Positions 1 through 4,510 of a stretch of DNA of 6,582 nucleotides are shown here, piece by piece. Positions within the stretch are counted from its first letter, which is position 1. The number at the start of each line of letters is the position of its first letter. Below the pieces are notes generated by a model, which saw only the letters and a program-made list of their open reading frames with translations, had not been told where the DNA came from and searched no databases. The DNA lies in NCBI GenBank assembly GCA_021792075.1, contig JAJYVK010000087.1, forward strand, positions 1 to 6,582, in the 5' to 3' direction. This DNA comes from Actinomycetes bacterium (GTDB taxonomy: Bacteria > Actinomycetota > Acidimicrobiia > Acidimicrobiales > Acidimicrobiaceae). A program made the translations under genes and the position numbers.

Positions 1-660
1 CTTTACATGCATGGTAAATCGTGGCGTCTCCTTTATCTTTCGCCTCAAGTAGATGACCGAGGCTGCAGGAATTGCTCCAAATGCAAGCATTAAACGCCAT
101 GCAATGCTGTGTGAAACACCTGTGGCCAAAAGTACCGAGGCGAATAGAGGACCTGCCAGGAGGCCAAAACCCTGCATCGCAAAGACTGTCCCCACCAAGC
201 GGCCCCTGTCACGCTTGTTTGCATACTCGGATGTTATGACAGCCGAAGTTGCGTAGTCACCGCCAACGCCGATCCCAACAACTATTCGAAATATCAGCAG
301 TTCCGTGAAGTTTTGTGCAAACGCGGAAGCGACGGCTCCCAGAACCAACAGCGCGACCTCAACTCCATACATGGCTTTACGACCGAGATGATCCATCAAC
401 TTGCCAAAGAGAATCGCTCCGAAAACCGACGCGAGAAGAGAGATCGAGTTCAACACAGACAGCTGGCCCGTTGAAAGGTGCCATAGCGGGGTTAGGATAG
501 CCGTCACTGTCCCGATTATGAAAAGGTCGTAGGCGTCAGTGAAAAACCCCATCCCAGCGGTTATCACCGTCACCCAGTGTTTGCGGTTAAGCGAGGCCTC
601 ATCGAGCGCACTATAGATCGATGGAATATTCTCGCCGGTATTTTTGTCGTCCGAGGACAT
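1..660 (-). CDS. MFS transporter, phosphate:H+ symporter (PHS)-like, N-terminal part (3' end beyond window)
   Basis: The open frame runs from an ATG at 660 to the left edge with no stop, giving 220 residues of a protein that should be roughly twice that long. It reads as the first six membrane segments of a major facilitator: TM1 about 29-50, TM2 68-88, TM3 98-117, TM4 120-143, TM5 156-180 and TM6 187-205. Residues 39-50 (FFTDAYDLFIIG), the MFS loop signature GKLMDHLGRK at 86-95, the stretch GIGVGGDYATSAVITSEYA at 129-147 and KETPRF at 210-215 are hallmarks of the phosphate:H+ symporter family, with Asp45 and Asp135 as likely key acidic residues. Known relatives import inorganic phosphate with protons across the inner membrane, but bacterial members are poorly characterised, so the substrate is inferred. 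The start is set by AAGGAG six bases upstream; an in-frame ATG at 687 has no good ribosome site. It lies 478 bases beyond zwf and is probably a separate unit. Confidence 0.88.
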   Translation of the reverse strand, partial: MSSDDKNTGENIPSIYSALDEASLNRKHWVTVITAGMGFFTDAYDLFIIGTVTAILTPLWHLSTGQLSVLNSISLLASVFGAILFGKLMDHLGRKAMYGVEVALLVLGAVASAFAQNFTELLIFRIVVGIGVGGDYATSAVITSEYANKRDRGRLVGTVFAMQGFGLLAGPLFASVLLATGVSHSIAWRLMLAFGAIPAASVIYLRRKIKETPRFTMHVK

Positions 661-719
661 TAGCTGCTCCTTGTCTGGGGAGACCATGTTCGCCAACGCC
701 CCAGGTGAAACTCTCTCAT
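660..719 (-). CDS. Possible 19-residue leader peptide overlapping the transporter start
   Basis: An ATG at 719 opens a frame of 19 codons (MREFHLGRWRTWSPQTRSS) that ends in TAA, and the last A of this stop is the first base of the transporter ATG (a TAATG junction). Such an overlap is the classic geometry for translational coupling, and the transporter Shine-Dalgarno lies inside this small frame. Against it, the peptide's own ribosome site is weak (GAGA five bases upstream) and a frame this short can arise by chance. The peptide is rich in Arg and Trp and matches nothing I recognise. Confidence 0.25.
   Translation of the reverse strand: MREFHLGRWRTWSPQTRSS
667..672 (-). promoter_or_regulatory. 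Ribosome binding site of the MFS transporter
   Basis: AAGGAG on the minus strand lies six bases before the ATG at 660. It decides the start against the in-frame ATG at 687, whose upstream sequence is a poor match. Confidence 0.7.
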
Positions 720-812
720 GCCATTCTCACACTATGTTTCCAAAGTAAACAGCGAGTTAACTACAGGTGAACGGAGGTTTATATCAAGATGAATTTAACA
801 ATGCTGTTCCAG

Positions 813-830
813 ATCCGGTGAATTCCGGAT
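813..830. repeat. Perfect palindrome ATCCGG-N6-CCGGAT, operator-like
   Basis: Two perfect 6-base arms (813-818 and 825-830) flank the spacer TGAATT, giving an 18-base dyad typical in size for a dimeric repressor or activator. It lies about 150 bases upstream of the transporter ATG, where an operator or activator site could sit. It could equally be a small RNA hairpin. No regulator gene is in the window. Confidence 0.3.
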
Positions 831-941
831 TGCCTGTAAAAGAGGCTCCACCTGCTGTTTTTGCCAAAAGCCGGCCACAGTCGAATCCCACCACAATCAC
901 CGTCCTCTAAGAGCCAGCTCCACCACAAACCATCTGGACTC

Positions 942-963
942 GCTAGCTGGATTGCCTGCTAGC
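942..963. repeat. Hairpin with GCTAGC arms
   Basis: GCTAGC at 942-947 and 958-963 pair, followed by one T:T mismatch and a GG/CC pair that close a four-base loop (ATTG). The downstream arm shares its last two bases with the larger inverted repeat at 962-1014, so the two folds compete at that edge. No T tract follows on the minus strand, so it is not an ordinary intrinsic terminator for zwf. Confidence 0.45.
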
Positions 964-1014
964 CGCCGTCGATCTCCGCAGAGTTGCGCTTTTTTTGTAG
1001 ATAGTGACGGCGGC
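962..1014. repeat. Nested GC-rich inverted repeat, possible structured RNA or terminator
   Basis: Nine-base perfect arms GCCGCCGTC (962-970) and GACGGCGGC (1006-1014) enclose a second pairing, ATCT (972-975) with AGAT (999-1002), and an inner hairpin, CGCA (977-980) with TGCG (985-988). Seven T residues on the plus strand (990-996) follow the inner hairpin. On the minus strand, which carries the flanking genes, this becomes an A tract on the 5' side of the inner hairpin. The element lies 125-177 bases beyond the zwf stop. It may mark the 3' end of the operon transcript or be an independent structured RNA; I cannot assign a known class. Confidence 0.5.
977..996 (+). terminator. Weak intrinsic-terminator-like hairpin on the plus strand
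   Basis: CGCA, loop GAGT, TGCG, then C and seven T residues read 5' to 3' on the plus strand. The four-pair stem is short for an efficient terminator. No plus-strand gene upstream is known, so if functional it would stop antisense transcription heading toward zwf, or end a small RNA. Confidence 0.2.
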
Positions 1015-1056
1015 CCTCTCTCTAACAACGCTCGAAAGCACTTAGAGACCCAGTCA

Positions 1057-1084
1057 TTTATCGAGAAAAAGCTACTTCGATAAA
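1057..1084. repeat. Perfect inverted repeat TTTATCGA-N12-TCGATAAA
   Basis: Perfect 8-base arms at 1057-1064 and 1077-1084 are separated by 12 bases. The element lies 55-82 bases downstream of the zwf stop. The arms are AT-rich with a central TCGA. It could be a protein-binding dyad or a weak 3'-end hairpin; the T tract on the minus strand is in the loop and not after the stem, which argues against a standard terminator. Confidence 0.4.
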
Positions 1085-1138
1085 CACGTCACAGATGAAT
1101 GGAGATGCACTCACATTAGAAATAACGGAACTAATACA

Positions 1139-2611
1139 TCACAGTGTTTCAGGCAAATGCCACGAAAACGGAGTTAGAAAGGATTCGACGCACTCTGGAC
1201 CCCAGCTTCCCTTGGGATACGCGTATGGCTCCGGCGGCGACACCAGAAGCGGCTCAGATAGCTGCCAGAGTATTTCGATAGCTTCCGCAGTATTGAAAAG
1301 GAGATGGTCGCCCAGCATAACATCGTGAAAAAGCCTTTCATATGCTTCTAGTTCAAAGGCGACCAACGTCGAATCGTCATATTGGAATGATAAAGCTGCC
1401 ACCTCCAAACTTGTGGTGGGACCAGGCTCCTTTACCAATATGTGTAGTGTCACACGTCCAGGATCCGTTATCTCAAAAGTGAGCTCGTTAGGCTTGATCT
1501 TGGACTTCGGATCAGGGCCGAGTTCGAACATGTGAAGTGGGCTCGCCTTGAAGCCGATGGTAACCGAGGTCCGACTCTCCGCCATCGCCTTTCCTGTGCG
1601 CAGAAACCATCTAACACCTGCCCACCTCTGATTTTCGATCGCAGCCTCTAAGGCGACAAAAGTCTCGGTCTTAGAGTCGGCTGCCACGCCAGGCACGTCC
1701 TTGTATCCCTCATACTGACCATAGACCACCCTCTCGGCATCAATCGGTTCGAGGGACCGGTAGACCTCTATCTTTTTCTCCTGAAGCTCGTGGGCATTCA
1801 GACGCCCCGGTGGCTCCATGGCCAGAAAACCGAGAGTCTGAAACAGATGCGTGACCATCATGTCCCTGAATGCGCCAGTAGCCTCGTAGAAAGCTCCCCT
1901 GCCTTCAACTGTGAGTGTCTCTGGAACATCGATCTGTATGTAGTCAATGTATTTGTTGTTCCAAGCTGGTTCGAACAGACCGTTGGCAAAGCGAAAAGCC
2001 AAAATGTTCTGAACAGCCTCTTTGCCGAGGAAATGATCGATCCGGTAGATTTGTGACTCTTTGAATACACTATGCAGCTCACTATTTAATCGACGGGCTG
2101 AACTCAGATCTGACCCAAAAGGCTTCTCGATGACGAGCCGGGCCGACTCATTCACCAGACCATTTGTTCCAAGCAATGTCACCGTCTCTAAAAAGGCCGC
2201 GGGTGGAACAGCGAGATAGATTATCCGCGTAGGCTTGTCCATGCCCGACTCGACCTTTTTCAGCTCAGTATGGAGGTTTCCAAGGTCGCCTTTTCTTGTT
2301 CCAACAAAGGAGAGGTGACTGGAAAAGCGGCTCCAAGACTCATCTGTGACCTCTTTGCGCGCAAAGCTGCGGAGAACATCATGGACATATCCGCCAAAGC
2401 TTTCTTCGTCTGCTCCAGTCCCCTCAGGCGCGCAACCAATTATGTGATAGCGCTTCGGCATCAGAGAGACCTCAGCGAGATGGAAAAGGCCCGGCAGGAG
2501 CTTTCGTTTGGCAAGATCTCCAGTGGCTCCAAACACGATTATCACGCAGTTTTTGGGTTCAAGCAGAACCTTGCTAGATGATACTTTACGACCTCCGCTA
2601 TTCAGTTCCAA
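1139..2611 (-). CDS. zwf: Glucose-6-phosphate 1-dehydrogenase
   Basis: It oxidises glucose-6-phosphate to 6-phosphogluconolactone in the cytoplasm, the entry step of the oxidative pentose phosphate pathway. Numbered from the longest frame (TTG at 2665, 508 residues), the dinucleotide loop GATGDLAKRK is at 46-55, EKPFG at 180-184, the substrate signature RIDHFLGKEAVQN at 208-220, and the likely catalytic base His273; the His211-His273 spacing of 62 equals that of His178-His240 in the Leuconostoc enzyme. The C-terminal GSWGP motif is at 486-490. Pro80 and Glu81 replace the Arg46-Gln47 pair of Leuconostoc, so NADP+ preference is doubtful. The start is uncertain. I chose TTG at 2611 (490 residues) because AAGGTG lies six bases upstream; TTG at 2665 and GTG at 2620 lack usable ribosome sites. 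It is the last gene of the operon, after the HAD gene. Identity is secure, cofactor and start are not. Confidence 0.93.
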   Translation of the reverse strand: MELNSGGRKVSSSKVLLEPKNCVIIVFGATGDLAKRKLLPGLFHLAEVSLMPKRYHIIGCAPEGTGADEESFGGYVHDVLRSFARKEVTDESWSRFSSHLSFVGTRKGDLGNLHTELKKVESGMDKPTRIIYLAVPPAAFLETVTLLGTNGLVNESARLVIEKPFGSDLSSARRLNSELHSVFKESQIYRIDHFLGKEAVQNILAFRFANGLFEPAWNNKYIDYIQIDVPETLTVEGRGAFYEATGAFRDMMVTHLFQTLGFLAMEPPGRLNAHELQEKKIEVYRSLEPIDAERVVYGQYEGYKDVPGVAADSKTETFVALEAAIENQRWAGVRWFLRTGKAMAESRTSVTIGFKASPLHMFELGPDPKSKIKPNELTFEITDPGRVTLHILVKEPGPTTSLEVAALSFQYDDSTLVAFELEAYERLFHDVMLGDHLLFNTAEAIEILWQLSEPLLVSPPEPYAYPKGSWGPECVESFLTPFSWHLPETL

Positions 2612-2617
2612 GCATTT

Positions 2618-2623
2618 CACCTT
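2618..2623 (-). promoter_or_regulatory. Candidate ribosome binding site for zwf
   Basis: AAGGTG lies six bases before the TTG at 2611 and is the best match ahead of any canonical in-frame start. A stronger GGAGGT at 2591-2596 sits six bases before an in-frame GTA codon at 2584, which is not a normal start, so this call is provisional. Confidence 0.35.
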
Positions 2624-2648
2624 CTTTAACGCAATTGGAGACCTATTC

Positions 2649-2661
2649 GGGCCGACGGCCC
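2649..2661. repeat. Short hairpin GGGCC-GAC-GGCCC ahead of zwf
   Basis: A perfect five-pair GC stem with a three-base loop lies inside the first codons of the longest possible zwf frame. A GC hairpin at a start codon would hinder initiation there, which mildly favours a start further downstream, with this as untranslated leader. Confidence 0.4.
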
Positions 2662-2671
2662 TCAATCCTTC

Positions 2672-2692
2672 GTTGAAAACCCATGGTTCAAC
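2672..2692. repeat. Inverted repeat between the HAD gene and zwf
   Basis: GTTGAA (2672-2677) and TTCAAC (2687-2692) are perfect arms, and an inner CC/GG pairing past a two-base bulge can extend the stem. There is no T tract after it on the minus strand, so it is more likely an mRNA processing or stability element than a terminator. It is followed directly by the hairpin at 2649-2661. Confidence 0.4.
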
Positions 2693-2724
2693 TGAAGCGC
2701 ATCACACACTTAATGACGTGAGCC

Positions 2725-3399
2725 TCAGATTGGCAGACCTTCTCTTAGCGAGCCAATCACAAAATCAGCTCCGGCCTTTAAGAGATCATCAGTGTTGAAC
2801 TTGCTGGTTGCCACTCCCACGCACTTGATGCCAACTGCGTGGGCCGCGGTTACGTCACGGGAAGTGTCACCCACAGCCAGGTACTGCTCCAACGCGATGT
2901 GACCTCCAAAAACTATCTCCGCCCTAACGATAGCAGCCCTGGTGAGTTCAGTTCTGTCGGCCGAATCCGATCCGTATCCTCCAAATGAAAAGAATCTGTT
3001 CAGATTGGCCCTGTTTAGCTTTATATGTGCGCCCTTCTTGCTGTTGCCGCTAACCAAGCCAAGCATGTAACCGCGCTCGATTAGATCGGTGAGCAGCTCT
3101 TCGGCACCATCCATAACCCTGTACTGAGCAGACTCGTTAACGGTTTGAGACAGATAATTAACGTGACGATCGAGCAGATGCGCAAGTTCCTCAGAATCGG
3201 GTTTGCGACCCAGAACCGCCTCGAAACTCTTCGCGCCGACTTCAGGATCGGTCATGCCGAGATCGGAAAAGCGAGAAATATCGACATTTACGCCATAAAC
3301 CTCGTCAAATGCCAGAGCCCAAGCACGGGTGCCTGCCCCGCCACTTGATATCAGCGTGCCGTCGATGTCGAATAAGATAGCGATCGGATCATCGGCCAT
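2725..3399 (-). CDS. HAD-superfamily (subfamily I) phosphatase, substrate unknown
   Basis: A cytoplasmic haloacid-dehalogenase-type hydrolase that should remove phosphate from a small metabolite through an aspartyl-phosphate. Numbered from the longest frame (ATG at 3414, 229 residues), motif I is DIDGT at 16-20 (nucleophile Asp16, acid/base Asp18), motif II is the Ser122 of LVSGNS, motif III is likely Lys132, and motif IV is GDTSRD at 182-187 with Mg-binding Asp183 and Asp187. A helical cap domain fits residues of about 25-95, as in phosphoglycolate-phosphatase-like enzymes. I prefer the start at 3399 (224 residues, MADDPIAILFDIDGT) because AAAGG lies seven bases upstream; the ATG at 3414 has only a weak site. 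It sits 39 bases after gnd and is clearly co-transcribed. Its place between gnd and zwf suggests a sugar-phosphate or phosphogluconate-type substrate, but phosphoglycolate or general housekeeping roles are equally possible. Confidence 0.88.
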   Translation of the reverse strand: MADDPIAILFDIDGTLISSGGAGTRAWALAFDEVYGVNVDISRFSDLGMTDPEVGAKSFEAVLGRKPDSEELAHLLDRHVNYLSQTVNESAQYRVMDGAEELLTDLIERGYMLGLVSGNSKKGAHIKLNRANLNRFFSFGGYGSDSADRTELTRAAIVRAEIVFGGHIALEQYLAVGDTSRDVTAAHAVGIKCVGVATSKFNTDDLLKAGADFVIGSLREGLPI

Positions 3400-3406
3400 C
3401 TGAAAA

Positions 3407-3411
3407 CCTTT
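3407..3411 (-). promoter_or_regulatory. Ribosome binding site deciding the HAD phosphatase start
   Basis: AAAGG lies seven bases before the ATG at 3399, good spacing for that start. The upstream ATG at 3414 has only AAGAG eight bases before it, so the shorter protein is favoured. Confidence 0.5.
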
Positions 3412-3438
3412 CATATATCGAACTCTTGAAGCCAGTGA

Positions 3439-4458
3439 TCAACTGTCGCCCTTCTCTGCGTGACCCCCAAACTGCTTCCGCATGGCTGAAAGAACCTTGT
3501 TGGAAAACTGATCCAGGTTCCGTGAAGTAAACCTGGACGAAAGCGCCGTTGTCAAGACAGGCGCCGGCACGCCTTCCTCAATGGCGGCTATGGCCGTCCA
3601 TCGCCCTTCGCCAGAGTCTGACACCCGCCCGGAATACTCATCGAGCTCAGGAGATTCCGCCAAGGCCTGTGCCGTCAAGTCCAGCAACCAAGAGGAGATC
3701 ACGCTCCCCCGTCTCCAAACCTCGGCGACCTGGGCAAGATCGAAGTCGTACAGATAGAACTCCGGATGCTCAAGAGGAGCGGTCTCGGCATCGGACTCCC
3801 GTTTTGTCGCACCAACGTTCGCGCGCTTTAGCACATTCAACCCCTCCGCGTAGGCCTCCATCAGGCCATATTCGATCCCGTTATGCACCATTTTCACAAA
3901 ATGGCCGGCACCGACCGGACCGCAGTGCAGATAACCGTACTCAACCGGCAAGAAGTCGCCAGTGCGTCCAGGGGTGCGCGAGGCAGCTTCCGGGCCAGGA
4001 GCAATAGCTCTAAAGATTGGATCCATCCTGCCCACGACTTCTTTGTCACCTCCAACCATCAGACAGTACCCCCGCTCCAGCCCCCAAACACCCCCGCTGG
4101 TACCGACATCTAAGTAGTGGATTCCCAAGTCTTTGAGCTCGATCGATCTTCTCAAGTCATCACGATAGTAAGAGTTTCCGCCGTCGATTATCGCGTCACC
4201 GCTCTCAAGGAGTATTGCCAGCCCTTTCACGGTATTTTCCGTTATCTCTCCGGCAGGAACCATGACCCAGATATTTCTCGGAGTCTCAAGCTTGTCAACA
4301 AACTCCTCTAGCGTGGACGCGCCGACAGCCCCATCCTTTGCCAGCAACTCGACTGCAGACGGGCTGACGTCGTATACGACGCAGCTATGTCCGGCAGCCA
4401 TGCAGCGCCTAACTAAATTTGCTCCCATCCTGCCTAGCCCAACCATTCCGAGTTGCAT
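3439..4458 (-). CDS. gnd: 6-phosphogluconate dehydrogenase (decarboxylating), short form, probably NAD-linked
   Basis: It converts 6-phosphogluconate to ribulose-5-phosphate, CO2 and reduced nicotinamide. The protein has 339 residues, the short class of about 300-340, not the 470-residue E. coli type. The Rossmann loop GLGRMG is at 7-12, with Asp30 ending the second beta strand (VVYDVSP at 27-33). Long NADP-dependent forms have an Asn-Arg-Thr there, so Asp30 points to NAD+. DGGNSYYRDDLRR at 92-104 and GTSGGVWGLERGYCLMVGG at 119-137 form the substrate-binding region. The catalytic Lys189 and Asn193 lie in HFVKMVHNGIEYGLM at 186-200, and SGEGRW is at 282-287. The ATG at 4458 is set by GGAAGGA seven bases upstream and puts the Rossmann motif at its usual place near the N-terminus. 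It starts 52 bases after the Tal-Pgi stop, with a terminator-like hairpin in that gap. Identity is secure, cofactor inferred. Confidence 0.95.
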   Translation of the reverse strand: MQLGMVGLGRMGANLVRRCMAAGHSCVVYDVSPSAVELLAKDGAVGASTLEEFVDKLETPRNIWVMVPAGEITENTVKGLAILLESGDAIIDGGNSYYRDDLRRSIELKDLGIHYLDVGTSGGVWGLERGYCLMVGGDKEVVGRMDPIFRAIAPGPEAASRTPGRTGDFLPVEYGYLHCGPVGAGHFVKMVHNGIEYGLMEAYAEGLNVLKRANVGATKRESDAETAPLEHPEFYLYDFDLAQVAEVWRRGSVISSWLLDLTAQALAESPELDEYSGRVSDSGEGRWTAIAAIEEGVPAPVLTTALSSRFTSRNLDQFSNKVLSAMRKQFGGHAEKGDS

Positions 4459-4465
4459 GATTCAG

Positions 4466-4472
4466 TCCTTCC
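4466..4472 (-). promoter_or_regulatory. Ribosome binding site of gnd
   Basis: GGAAGGA lies seven bases before the ATG at 4458. It is about ten bases beyond the T tract of the upstream hairpin, so readthrough or a processed transcript would carry it intact. Confidence 0.7.
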
Positions 4473-4481
4473 TGTTCTCAG

Positions 4482-4510
4482 AAAAAAGAGCCAGCGAGAT
4501 GTAACCGGCT
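4482..4510 (-). terminator. Intra-operon intrinsic terminator or attenuator between tal-pgi and gnd
   Basis: On the minus strand AGCCGG (4510-4505), directly after the Tal-Pgi stop codon, pairs with CTGGCT (4494-4489): six pairs, one a G-U wobble, around a ten-base loop. One C and then six T residues (4487-4482) follow. This is the standard layout of a Rho-independent terminator. Since gnd begins only 24 bases after the T tract and no other promoter is apparent in the gap, it probably terminates partially and lowers gnd, HAD and zwf relative to tal-pgi. Confidence 0.6.

Larger units (their letters stand above)
661..1138. other. Intergenic region between zwf and the transporter, rich in inverted repeats
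   Basis: These 478 bases hold no large gene. They contain the transporter leader (661-780), a palindrome at 813-830, two overlapping short minus-strand frames (784-900), a hairpin at 942-963, a nested GC-rich inverted repeat at 962-1014 and an AT-rich inverted repeat at 1057-1084. Two short direct repeats also occur: GGATTGCCTG at 827 and 949, and GCTCCACC at 845 and 917. I found no convincing sigma-70 promoter. The best minus-strand candidate is TTAACT (755-760) and CATAGT (731-736) with an 18-base spacer, 4 of 6 matches each. No tRNA fold was found. Confidence 0.6.

Noticed and set aside
876..895. tRNA T-loop-like stretch (GTCGAATCCCACC)
   Set aside because: The matching 5' half of the T stem (GTGGG) is missing and no acceptor, D or anticodon arm could be folded around it.
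827..958. Direct repeats GGATTGCCTG and GCTCCACC as ends of a mobile element
   Set aside because: The copies are short and in swapped order, with no transposase, no terminal inverted repeats and no target-site duplication.
1115..1135. ATTAG / CTAAT inverted repeat just after the zwf stop
   Set aside because: Only five AT-rich pairs with an 11-base loop and no T tract; too weak to call a terminator.
1095..1328. 77-codon plus-strand frame across the zwf 3' end
   Set aside because: It mostly lies antisense to the conserved C-terminus of zwf and has no ribosome site or recognisable motifs.
3549..4007. 152-codon plus-strand frame antisense to gnd
   Set aside because: It is rich in Arg, Pro and Ser, as expected for the shadow of a real gene, and overlaps the catalytic region of gnd completely.
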